Source: Pseudomonadota bacterium (GTDB lineage: Bacteria > Pseudomonadota > Alphaproteobacteria > Caulobacterales > Caulobacteraceae). Taken from it: a stretch of DNA of 64,000 bases. The notes under the pieces are model-generated. The model had not been told where the DNA came from. It did no database searches and saw nothing but the letters and a program-made list of their open reading frames with translations. The stretch lies in contig CAUJHO010000095.1 in assembly GCA_963205025.1 (NCBI GenBank), positions 82,897-146,896 of the forward strand, written 5' to 3'. This document shows, in pieces, positions 1-9,700 of the stretch (within the stretch, counting starts at the first letter, position 1; every line of letters begins with the position of its first letter). The translations under genes were made by a program, and so were the position numbers.

Positions 1-2
1 AG

Positions 3-230
3 GCGACGACGCCCGAGGTGTCCGAGCTGACGACGCGCCGGATCCTGAAACGGGCCCCTGGCTCATCGCGCGTCCTGGGCTGGGGTTCGGGAGCCGGCTG
101 GGCGGCGGCGGCGGCGGGCATCGTGCTGGGGCTGTCATTCGGCAATCAGGCGCAGGTTGCCAACCAGGCCGACGAAGGGCTGGAACAGGCGATGACCTGG
201 AGCGTCGATGAGGCGGAGTATTTCGGATGA
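3..230 (+). CDS. C-terminal part of a protein truncated by the window edge (single TM segment, possibly anti-sigma/membrane regulatory protein)
   Basis: Frame open from the window start to TGA at 230; hydrophobic segment GWAAAAAGIVLGLSF; overlaps the next ORF by 4 bp. Confidence 0.45.
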   Translation, partial: ATTPEVSELTTRRILKRAPGSSRVLGWGSGAGWAAAAAGIVLGLSFGNQAQVANQADEGLEQAMTWSVDEAEYFG

Positions 231-730
231 CAGATCGGGGTCTCAAGATCGCCCTGGGTCTCTCGGTGGCGCTGAATGTGTTTGTGATCGGGGCCGTGGC
301 CGGTGTCATGGTAACGGGCGTGCGGGGGCTGGGCCAACCGCCGCACCGGCAACGCCCGCCGGTCATCCAGATGATCCAGTCACTGGATCAGGCCGATCAG
401 GCGGCCGCAGAGCAGACTCTGCGCGACGCCGGCCTGGCGGCCCGCGAGGATTTCGACACGGCCCGCAGCCATCGCTCCGAAGCGATCAACCTGGCAGGGG
501 CCGAGACCTTTGACCGCGCGGCCGTCGAGGCGGCGCTGACGCAGTCCCGCGAGGCCGAAGCGCGTGGCCGGGGCCGCCTGGAGGGCTCTCTGCTGGATGT
601 CATGGAACGCCTCGATCAGGCAGATCGCCAGCGTCTGGCTCCGGGCCTGTCCCGGCGCGGGCGGGAGGGTCGTCGGGAGCGCGGGGCCCCCCGTGGCGGC
701 GAAGCGCGCGGCGGTGGGGGCGAAGGCTAG
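227..730 (+). CDS. Periplasmic heavy-metal sensor-like (CpxP/ZraP-type) protein
   Basis: N-terminal TM segment, then helical Q/R/E-rich region typical of periplasmic heavy-metal sensor proteins; translationally coupled to upstream ORF. Confidence 0.55.
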   Translation: MTDRGLKIALGLSVALNVFVIGAVAGVMVTGVRGLGQPPHRQRPPVIQMIQSLDQADQAAAEQTLRDAGLAAREDFDTARSHRSEAINLAGAETFDRAAVEAALTQSREAEARGRGRLEGSLLDVMERLDQADRQRLAPGLSRRGREGRRERGAPRGGEARGGGGEG

Positions 731-3201
731 GCCGCTTCGGCGTGATCGCGGGTCCGGCGCACCGGCAGGATGACGGTCACGGTGGTGCCTTCGCCGGGGG
801 TACTCGCCATTTCGAAGCGGCCCTGGTGCATCTCGATCAGGGACTTGGTCAGAGCCAGCCCCAGCCCCGTGCCCTGGGTGGCCCGGGCGTGTTTGGTTTC
901 GACCTGTTCGAAGGGCTGGGCCAGGCGCGGCAGGTCCTCGGCTGAAATGCCGATGCCGTTGTCGGACACGCTCACGAAGGCCCAGCCGGATTCGATCCCG
1001 GCCCTGATGGCCACGCGGCCGCCGCGCGGCGTGAACTTGATGGCATTGGACACTAGATTGAGCAGGACCTGCTTCAGGGCCCGATAATCGGCCTGGATGA
1101 CGCTTTCGGGAGCCACCTCGGCCAGGAGCTCGATGTCGGCCTCGGCGGCGCGGCCGCGCATCAGGCGGACCCCGTCGTCGCAGAGCTCGGCCAGGTCGAC
1201 CGACTCGAAGTGCATCTGCATCTTGCCAGCTTCGATCTTGGCCATGTCGAGGACGTCGTTGATCAGCGCCAGCAGGTGCTGACCCGAGTTCAGGATGTCC
1301 TGGCAGTATTCCTTGTAGCGCGCGTCCCCGAGCGGGCCGAACATTTCGCCGGCCATGATTTCCGAGAAACCGTTGATGGCGTTCAGGGGGGTGCGTAGCT
1401 CATGGCTCATATTGGCCAGGAACTCCGACTTGGCCTGGTTGGCGGCTTCGGCCCGGATCTTGGCGACCTCATATTTGCGGGCGAGGTCCGACAGCTCGAC
1501 CTGATTGGCTTCGAGTTGTTCAACCAGTTTTTTCAGTTCGGACTCGCTGCGCGCGCGCATGGCCTCCTGGCGCTTGATCGCGGTGATGTCGGCGGCGGTC
1601 ATCACCGAGCCGCCGTCTGCCGTGCGCCGCTCGCTGATCTGAAGCCAGCGACCGTCATGCAGTTCGAACTCTCGCACGCCGGCGCGACCGTCCTGGGCCG
1701 GTCCCTGGGACTTGATCGCCAGTGACCCGATCTGCATCAGTTCGTCCTTGCGGGCGCCGGCCTTGAGCGCCTGCTCCTTGATGCCGAAGGTGTCGGCAAA
1801 GGCGTAGTTGCACAGGATCAGTCGGTCCTGACGGTCGAACAGGACGAAGGCGTCCGACACGCTGTCGATGGCATCGCGCAGGCGACCCTCCGCCGCCATC
1901 GCGCGGGCCTTGGAGCGGCGTTCGTCAGTGACGTCGATGCCGACGCCGACCAGTTGGTCATAGCCGTGTGCCTGGCGCGGGCTGGAAGCCTGGCCACGGA
2001 CCTCGATCCACCGTGACCGGCCGCCGCTGTGCGAGATGCGGAAGGTCGCCTCGAATTGGCCGTAGGCCGACGCCTGCCGGAGCGCATGAAGCAGATGCTG
2101 CTGATGCTCCTGGTTCAGCAGTCCCAGGATGTCGTCACCGGAGGCCGAAGACCCCTGGTTCCAGCCCAGCATGGCGGCCATCTGATCCGAAAGCTGGACC
2201 CGATCCCGATCCAGGTCCCATTCCCAGACCCCGCACCGGGCCGCCTCGACGGCCATCATGAAGCGGTGCTCGGAATCGGCCTGCATGCGCCGGGCGCGCA
2301 CGCCCTGAAACAGCAACAGGCCGGTCAGGCCGATCCCCAGAGCCAGCGGTCCCAGGAGAATCCAGCCCTGATCGATCATCTGTTCGAAGGTGGGGAGGCC
2401 GGACAGGCCGGACCGACCCGCAACCAGCAGCAGGCCGGTGTCGCCGACAGGCGAGGCGGCTAGGCCGAGCGGATTGCCGTCGACCTGGCCGGTGACCGTG
2501 GATCCCGTTTCGGCGGCCTCGGTCAGGGCGTCAATGCTCTCGCCGAAGGTGGCACTGACCAGGGTGCCGGCCGCTGCGTCGGTGCCCGAAAGGACGGTTC
2601 CGTCGCGGGCGACCAGGGCCGCCGTGGTCCCGCCCTCGATTTCCAGATGATCATCGACGGCGACCAGGGCCGCGATCGCCAGGGTCTCGCTGACGCGCTC
2701 GACCGCGATGACGCGATTTTCCGATGCGCCCTGCCAGGCCGGCCCGTCCTGGCCCGGGATCTGCGTCCCCGCGAACGGGCCTGAACCCGCCCGGCGGGTC
2801 ACCGCCAGGACGTCGCCCCCGGCCGCCAGCACGGCGACGGCGAGCGCATCGTCGCCGGCCAGGCGCTGACCCATCTCCGCCGCATCCAGAGGGCTCTGCC
2901 TGTTGTCCTCAAGGCGCTCGCCGGCGGCGGTCAGCGCCGCTTCGGTCCGGCCCAGCCGGGCCGCCAGCCGGGCCGACGCGATCTCGGTATCATGGCGAAG
3001 CTGGAGGGCCGCCTCGTTCGACGCATCCCGCGGTCGGTCTCGAATCTCGCGAACATAGATGGCCGAATAGGCGACCAGCACGATAGCGGCGGCGAGCACG
3101 CCCAACCGCAGCCAAGCGGGCACGACCGCTGTGCGGTGGCGCTGGCTGAGATCGCCGGTCCGGCGTCCTGGCTGTTTTCCCCTGCGGTCGGGACGCTCCA
3201 C
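727..3201 (-). CDS. PAS-domain hybrid-type membrane sensor histidine kinase
   Basis: 824 aa; TM segments, PAS regions, H-box SEFLANMSHELRTPLNAINGFSEIM, N-box NLVSNAIKFTPRGG, G-boxes DNGIGIS and GTGLGLALTKSL. Confidence 0.93.
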   Translation of the reverse strand: MERPDRRGKQPGRRTGDLSQRHRTAVVPAWLRLGVLAAAIVLVAYSAIYVREIRDRPRDASNEAALQLRHDTEIASARLAARLGRTEAALTAAGERLEDNRQSPLDAAEMGQRLAGDDALAVAVLAAGGDVLAVTRRAGSGPFAGTQIPGQDGPAWQGASENRVIAVERVSETLAIAALVAVDDHLEIEGGTTAALVARDGTVLSGTDAAAGTLVSATFGESIDALTEAAETGSTVTGQVDGNPLGLAASPVGDTGLLLVAGRSGLSGLPTFEQMIDQGWILLGPLALGIGLTGLLLFQGVRARRMQADSEHRFMMAVEAARCGVWEWDLDRDRVQLSDQMAAMLGWNQGSSASGDDILGLLNQEHQQHLLHALRQASAYGQFEATFRISHSGGRSRWIEVRGQASSPRQAHGYDQLVGVGIDVTDERRSKARAMAAEGRLRDAIDSVSDAFVLFDRQDRLILCNYAFADTFGIKEQALKAGARKDELMQIGSLAIKSQGPAQDGRAGVREFELHDGRWLQISERRTADGGSVMTAADITAIKRQEAMRARSESELKKLVEQLEANQVELSDLARKYEVAKIRAEAANQAKSEFLANMSHELRTPLNAINGFSEIMAGEMFGPLGDARYKEYCQDILNSGQHLLALINDVLDMAKIEAGKMQMHFESVDLAELCDDGVRLMRGRAAEADIELLAEVAPESVIQADYRALKQVLLNLVSNAIKFTPRGGRVAIRAGIESGWAFVSVSDNGIGISAEDLPRLAQPFEQVETKHARATQGTGLGLALTKSLIEMHQGRFEMASTPGEGTTVTVILPVRRTRDHAEAA

Positions 3202-3326
3202 GCGTCACTCCCATTGATTCGCCCACGAAGGGGAATCCTAGCCACCATCAGGGATTCGCGCGAGGCCTCCAGAGCCGGTTCCGACGGGTGGGCCCGCTCT
3301 CAGGCCTGGCCCGATGAAGCCAGACC

Positions 3327-3899
3327 CTAGGCCGCTTCGACGCCCGGCCTTGCGCGCGGATCCGAAGGGGCCACCAGGATGTCGGTGATCGACTTCAGGG
3401 CCGTGCGGGCCAGACCCGCCAGGCGGACCATCTCGGGTGGAGCATCGCTGGCACATTCGTCGACACTGGCCACCAGCTGGGCGGCGATGTCCATCAGTCG
3501 GGGCGACGCGGCAATCAGGCGGGCCTGTAGCTCCATTCGGTGCGGATCGCGGTCATATTCGGCCCCCGGCACGCGCCAGCCGCCCCAGTCCGACGTATCG
3601 GTGACCACCACCGGATAGGTACCCGGAAACGGATGATGCGGGACGTCCTCGGCCATCTGCCACTTGTTCTTGGCCCGGATCAGCCGCCAGTTCCCGAGGT
3701 CTGAAGCGGTTGCAGGGTCCTCTTCGGGCGCGGCCAGTTCGTGTGCCAGGAACTCGCGCCCCAGGCCCACATCATAGGTCACCCGCACCGGCTCGGCGAA
3801 GCCCTTGGCCCAGACCGGGTTCAGTTTCTCGACCTTGGACCAGGCCCCTACGCAATCGATCCAGACCTTCTGGCCGGGTTGAAATTGAGCACGCGCCAT
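3327..3899 (-). CDS. Conserved hypothetical protein
   Basis: 190 aa ORF with typical coding composition; no family recognised. Confidence 0.6.
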   Translation of the reverse strand: MARAQFQPGQKVWIDCVGAWSKVEKLNPVWAKGFAEPVRVTYDVGLGREFLAHELAAPEEDPATASDLGNWRLIRAKNKWQMAEDVPHHPFPGTYPVVVTDTSDWGGWRVPGAEYDRDPHRMELQARLIAASPRLMDIAAQLVASVDECASDAPPEMVRLAGLARTALKSITDILVAPSDPRARPGVEAA

Positions 3900-4022
3900 T
3901 GCGATCTTCCCATTCTAGGACGCGGCATCCTGGCACGCGGCGGTTGACGTCGGGTTCAGCCAAAGGGTGAACAAGAGGTTGCCCCTCTGGTGCGGGTGTC
4001 GGCCGGGCGCTATGCCGCGCCC

Positions 4023-5525
4023 ATGATGCAGACACCCCACGATCAAGTCGCCCGGATCCTGACCGCCTTCGGTCTTTCGCCCGCCGAGGGCACCCTGCGC
4101 GTCCAGTCGCCGATCGACGGCAGCGAGTTAGCCCGCCTGGCCGAGCATACGCCCGACGCGGCCGCTGCCGCCGTCGGGCGGGCCGTCACCGCGTTCGAGG
4201 CCTGGCGGCGGGTTCCGGCCCCGCGCCGGGGGGAACTGGTCCGTCTGTTCGGCGAGGAACTGCGCGCCGCCAAGGACGATCTGGCCATGCTGGTGACCCT
4301 GGAGGCCGGCAAGGTCACCTCCGAGGGCCTGGGCGAGGTTCAGGAGATGATCGACATCTGCGACTTCGCCACCGGCCTCAGCCGCCAGCTCTATGGCCTG
4401 ACCCTGCCGAGCGAGCGGCCCGGCCACCACATGCGCGAAACCTGGCAACCGCTGGGCCCGGTGGCTGTGATCAGCGCCTTCAACTTTCCCGTCGCGGTCT
4501 GGGCCTGGAATGCGGCCCTGGCGCTGGTCAGCGGCGATCCGGTGATCTGGAAGCCGTCCGAGAAAACGCCCCTGACCGCCCTGGCGACCCAGGCCGTGTT
4601 CGAACGGGCCGTGACCCGCTTCGGCGATGATGCCCCGGCCCACCTGTCACAGGTGCTGATCGGTGGGCGCGAGCTGGGCGAGGCCCTGGCCGGCGATCCG
4701 CGCGTCCCTCTGATCTCGGCCACCGGCTCGACGCGCATGGGCAGACAGGTGGCCCAGATCGTGGCCGGGCGGCTGGGCCGCTCGCTGCTCGAACTGGGCG
4801 GCAACAACGCCATGATCGTCACCCCCACCGCCGACCTCGAGCTGGCGGTGCGGGCCATCGCCTTTTCGGCGGTCGGAACGGCGGGTCAGCGTTGCACCAC
4901 CCTGCGGCGCTTGATCGTCCATGAGGATGTCGCCGCCGGACTGATCGAGCGGCTCGTCAAGGCCTATGGCACCCTGCCCATCGGTGATCCGCGCGAGGCG
5001 GGCACCCTGGTCGGGCCGCTGATCGATCCCGAGGCGGCTGCGGGCTTTGCCCGCGCGCTCGACCAGGCGCGGGCCGAGGGCGGCGAAGTGCTGACCGGCG
5101 GTCAGGCCCTGGACCGGCCCGGCAACTATGTGACGCCGGCGCTGGTGCGGATGCCGGGTCAGTCAGAAGTCGTCTGGCACGAGACCTTCGCCCCGATCCT
5201 CTATGTGCTGACCTATCGCGACCTGGAACAGGCCATCGCCCTGCAGAATGCCGTACCGCAGGGGCTGAGCTCGTGCATCTTCACCGGCTCGGTGCGCGAG
5301 TCCGAAGGCTTCTTGTCGGCCTGGGGTTCGGACTGCGGCATCGCCAATGTCAACATCGGCCCGTCCGGGGCCGAGATCGGCGGGGCCTTCGGCGGGGAAA
5401 AAGATACCGGTGGCGGGCGCGAGAGCGGCTCGGACGCCTGGAAAGCCTATATGCGCCGCCAGACCCAGTCGGTGAATTTCTCCGACGCCCTGCCGCTGGC
5501 GCAAGGGGTCAGGTTCGAGGTTTAG
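4023..5525 (+). CDS. Aldehyde dehydrogenase family protein (aminoadipate-semialdehyde dehydrogenase-like)
   Basis: SAFNFPVAVWAWNAALAL, NPVIWKPSEKTP-like motif, LLELGGNNAMIV, GQRCTTLRR catalytic Cys motif. Confidence 0.9.
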   Translation: MMQTPHDQVARILTAFGLSPAEGTLRVQSPIDGSELARLAEHTPDAAAAAVGRAVTAFEAWRRVPAPRRGELVRLFGEELRAAKDDLAMLVTLEAGKVTSEGLGEVQEMIDICDFATGLSRQLYGLTLPSERPGHHMRETWQPLGPVAVISAFNFPVAVWAWNAALALVSGDPVIWKPSEKTPLTALATQAVFERAVTRFGDDAPAHLSQVLIGGRELGEALAGDPRVPLISATGSTRMGRQVAQIVAGRLGRSLLELGGNNAMIVTPTADLELAVRAIAFSAVGTAGQRCTTLRRLIVHEDVAAGLIERLVKAYGTLPIGDPREAGTLVGPLIDPEAAAGFARALDQARAEGGEVLTGGQALDRPGNYVTPALVRMPGQSEVVWHETFAPILYVLTYRDLEQAIALQNAVPQGLSSCIFTGSVRESEGFLSAWGSDCGIANVNIGPSGAEIGGAFGGEKDTGGGRESGSDAWKAYMRRQTQSVNFSDALPLAQGVRFEV

Positions 5526-6154
5526 CCCCCCGCAGGCTCGATCCGGTTGGAGTTCGGGCCGCGATCGCGCTGCCAGCGGTGATACAGCTTCCACACGCCC
5601 CAGAACACCAGCAGCAGCGCCACCGGGATCAGCATCGGCATCAGGAAGGCCAGCAGCACCGTGCCGATGCTGAGGACATCGTCCATGAGGCTGAGGAAGG
5701 GATTGGCCAGGCCACCGGTCGTGGCCGTCGAGGCCGCGCGCGTCCCGCCTTGGGCCGCCCCGAAGGCCAGCGCCGTCGGGGCCCCGACGATGATGCCGGC
5801 GACGGCGGCGGCGGTCGGGTCCAGCCCGGCGAAGACCGAACCGGCGGCCACGGCCCCGGCGATGGGGCGCGCGACGATGCCGACGGCGTGCAGGGCATTG
5901 TCCAGCAGCGGGATCTTGTCGGCCACGACCTCCAGCACCGTCGCCAGGCCTAGCGCCGCAATGGCGGTGTTGGACGTCATCCAGGCCATGCTCTCGTTCA
6001 GCTCGATGCCGAACAGCTGGAACCGGGCTGCCAGGGCCGCCATCAACAGCGGAATGAAGATCCGCAGGCCCGAGGCCGCCGCCAGACCCAGGCCGAGCAT
6101 GGCCGGCAGGATCCAGGTCTGAAGGATGTCGGGCGAGGGCAGGGACTCAAGCAC
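5522..6154 (-). CDS. DUF4126-like multi-TM membrane protein
   Basis: Several hydrophobic helices; GLGLAAASGLRIFIPLL start typical of DUF4126 proteins. Confidence 0.7.
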   Translation of the reverse strand: MLESLPSPDILQTWILPAMLGLGLAAASGLRIFIPLLMAALAARFQLFGIELNESMAWMTSNTAIAALGLATVLEVVADKIPLLDNALHAVGIVARPIAGAVAAGSVFAGLDPTAAAVAGIIVGAPTALAFGAAQGGTRAASTATTGGLANPFLSLMDDVLSIGTVLLAFLMPMLIPVALLLVFWGVWKLYHRWQRDRGPNSNRIEPAGG

Positions 6155-6163
6155 GAGGGCCTC

Positions 6164-6493
6164 CTAGAACCGGCGTTGGCCGGTCACCGTCTCGAAAAAC
6201 ATCCGCCAGTCCCCCATCAGGCTCCACAAGGGATATTTGAACGTCGCCGGCCTGTTCTTCTCGAACACGAAATGCCCCACCCAGGCGAAACCGTAACCGA
6301 CAAACGGCATGGCCAGCAACCACCACGGATTCAGGGTGATGACGGCCGTCGCCAGCAGCCCCAGAACCAGGGCCGATCCGACGATGTGGATGCGCCGGCA
6401 GATCTGGTTGGAATGCTCGTGGATGTAGAAGGGATAGAACTCTGAAAAGCTCCTGAAGCGATCCCCGGAGGCGGGCGTGGGCTGATGGGTCAT
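6164..6493 (-). CDS. DUF962/Mpo1-like small membrane protein
   Basis: FRSFSEFYPFYIHEHSNQICRRIHIVGSAL...GYGFAWVGHFVFEKNRPATFKYPLWSLMGDWRMF matches the Mpo1-like family pattern. Confidence 0.88.
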   Translation of the reverse strand: MTHQPTPASGDRFRSFSEFYPFYIHEHSNQICRRIHIVGSALVLGLLATAVITLNPWWLLAMPFVGYGFAWVGHFVFEKNRPATFKYPLWSLMGDWRMFFETVTGQRRF

Positions 6494-6533
6494 GGAAAGA
6501 GGTTCGCGCGGTTGCGCCGGCTTGTCGAGAGTT

Positions 6534-6586
6534 GATCCTCCCCCGTTCACGGGGGAGGGGGACCGCTTGCGGTGGAGGGGGCGACG
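6534..6586 (+). repeat. Two-hairpin palindromic repeat (TCCTCCCCC..GGGGGAGG + ACCGC..GCGGT + GGAGGGGG tail)
   Basis: Direct reading; near-identical architecture to repeats at 8295 and 8439 (inverted). Confidence 0.8.
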
Positions 6587-6725
6587 GCTCGCACAACGGC
6601 GTGGAGGGGCCTGTCGTGCCAGGCGGCCCCCGGCGGCGAAAGCGGTGGCACCCCCGCAACCGCACGGGGAAAAACCGTTGCGTGGGCCGGGCGGACTGGG
6701 CCAAGTGGGGGCCGGGAGGCCCTGA

Positions 6726-9700
6726 GTGGACGTCGAACAGTTCATTGATCGCTGGAAGGACGCGCGCGGCGGGGCCGAACGCGCCAACTATCAGATCTTT
6801 CTGGGAGAGCTGTGCGAGGCGCTGAACCTGCCGCGGCCTGATCCGGCCAGCCATCAGACCGCCGAAAACGACTATGTGTTCGAACGCGGCGTCAAACGGC
6901 GCGACAGCGAAGAGCTGTCCTCGACCTTGAGGATCGACCTCTACAAGCGCGGCTGTTTCATCCTGGAGGCCAAACAGTCCCGCGCTTCGGACCGCCCGGA
7001 CCAGCCGCGACTGTTCACGGACCAGGAAGCCGCCTCGACCGCCGCCGCCGAGGGCAAGTGGGACGTGCTGATGCGTCATGCGCGCCGCCAGGCCGAGGAC
7101 TATGTGTTCCGCCTGCCGGCCAGCCATCCGGCCCCACCATTCATCCTGGTGTGCGACGTCGGCTATGTGTTCGAGGTCTATGCCGATTTTTCGGGCTCCG
7201 GCCGGGCCTATTCGCCGTTCCCGGACCGCAAGGGCTATCGCATCCGGCTGGAGGACCTGCGCGATGAGGCGATCCAGGATCGCCTGGAGGCGATCTGGAA
7301 AGACCCCCAGTCGCTCGATCCGTCGAAAAAAGCCGCCCAGGTCACGCGCCAGATTGCCGAGCGCCTGGCGGCGGTGTCGCGTCGGCTGGAACGCACCCAT
7401 CCGCCGGAGGAGGTCGCGCATTTCCTGATGCGCTGCATCTTCACCATGTTCGCCGAGGATGTGGACCTCCTGCCCAAGGGGAAGTTCACCGAACTCCTGA
7501 CCGAGTGCCTCGACGGCCCCGACAGCTTCGCGCCGCTGCTCAAGGAGCTCTGGCAGAAGATGGACAAGCCGAACCACGACGATCGGTTCTATTCCCTGTT
7601 CAAGACGCATCTTCGCTATTTCAACGGCGGCCTTTTCCACGACCCGCGCGCATTTCCGATGACCCGGGAAGAGATCGGCGAGCTGCTGGCGGCGTCGAAG
7701 CACGACTGGCGCTATGTCGAGCCGGCCATCTTCGGCACCCTGGTCGAACAGGCGCTGGACCCGGCGGAGCGGCGCAAGCTGGGGGCCCACTATACGCCGC
7801 GCGCCTATGTCGAGCGGCTGGTCGAGGTGACGGTGATGGAGCCGTTGCGTCAGGACTGGGACACCGCCCAGCTCAAGGCCGAGGACGCGCGGGCGCGCGG
7901 CGAAAACGACGAGGCGGTGGCCATCATCCGCGCCTTCCACAAACAGCTGTGCGCCACCCGCGTGCTGGACCCGGCCTGCGGCACCGGCAACTTTCTGTAT
8001 GTGTCGCTGGAGCTGATGAAGCGGCTGGAAGGCGAGGTTCTGGAGGCCCTGGTCGAGCTGGGCCAGGCCGACACCCTGGGTCTGGAAACGGTCGATCCGC
8101 ACCAGTTCCTGGGCATCGAGCTGAATGTGCGGGCCGCCGCCATTGCCGAGCTGGTGCTGTGGATCGGCTATCTGCAGCAGCATTACCGCAACCGCGCCGA
8201 ACACCCGGCCGAGCCGATCCTGAAGGCGTTCAACAACATCCAGCAAAAGGACGCGGTCCTGACCTGGGACGGCTATCCCGAGCTGCAGTTTCAAATCCTC
8301 CCCCGCAAGGCGGGGGAGGGGGACCCCGTAGGGGTGGAGGGGGCGGCGGACGCCACCGCGCCCGTTCCGTCGACCTCAGCCCCCGGTCCCGCCCCCTCCA
8401 CCGCGTCGCGGTCCCCCTCCCCCATGAATGGGGGAGGATCAGGCGCCGTGCAGGTCTATCCCAATGCCCGTCGCCCCGACTGGCCGCAGACCGAGTTCAT
8501 CGTGGGTAACCCGCCGTTTATTGGCGGCAAGGACATTCGCGCGCGGATGATGCCGGGCTATGCCGAGGCCCTGTGGCGGGCCCATCCGCACATGAACGAA
8601 AGCGCCGATTTCGTCATGTACTGGTGGGATCGGGCTGCTGAGCTTTTGACGCGCAAGAAGACGCCGCTGCGCCGGTTCGGCCTGGTCACGACCAACTCCA
8701 TCAGCCAGGTGTTCCAGCGCCGGGTGATGGAGCGGCATCTGAACGCCAAGGCCCCGATCAGCCTGACCTTCGCCATCCCCGACCATCCCTGGACCAAGGC
8801 CACAAAGGACAGTGCGGCGGTCCGCATCGCAATGACCGTGGGTCAGGCCGGATCATACGACGGCGTCTTGTGGGAGGTGACGTCAGAGGCCGACCTCGAC
8901 ACCGATGCGCCCGACATCGAATTCGTCCGCCGCTCCGGCAAGATCAACTCGGACCTGACGGTGGGCGTGGATGTGACCAAGGCGAGGCCTCTGATGGCCA
9001 ATGAGGGGCTGTCGTCGCCGGGGGTGAAGCTGCACGGCGCGGGCTTCATCGTCACGCCACAGGAGGCCGAACATCTGGGTCTGGGTCGCCGACCGGGGCT
9101 GGAGCGGCATATCCGCACCTATCGCAACGGGCGCGACCTGACGGCCCATCCGCGCGGCGTCATGGTCATCGACCTGTTCGGCCTGACGGCGGAAACGGTG
9201 CGGCGGGATTACCCCGAGGTCTATCAGCACGTGCTTGCGACCGTGAGGCCGGAACGCGACGCCAACAACCGGGCGTCCTACCGCGACAATTGGTGGATAT
9301 TCGGGGAGCCGCGCTCGGAGCTGCGCCCGGCGCTGGAGGGCCTGCCGCGTTACATCGCGACGGTTGAGACGGCCAAGCACCGGGTGTTTCAGTTCCTCGA
9401 TCAGAGCATCCTGCCGGACAATAAGTTGATTGCTTTGGCAGACGCCGACGCGGGCGTGCTGGCGGTCCTCAGTTCCCGACTGCACGTTCATTGGGCAACT
9501 ACGGCGGGAGGTTGGTTGGGGTTTGGAAATGACCCCGTCTATGTGAAATCCCGGACCTTCGACCCCTTCCCCTTCCCGGACCCTGCCGACACCACCCGCA
9601 CCCGGCTGCGCGAGCTCGGCGAGGAGCTGGACGCCACCCGCAAGACGGTTCAGGCCGAGCATCCCGATCTGACCCTGACGGGCCTGTATAATGTGCTGGA

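Noticed and set aside
6147-8294. 715-aa minus-strand ORF
   Set aside because: Antisense shadow of the MmeI-like R-M gene and DUF962; composition (Gln/His/Arg/Gly-rich) typical of noncoding frames in GC-rich DNA.
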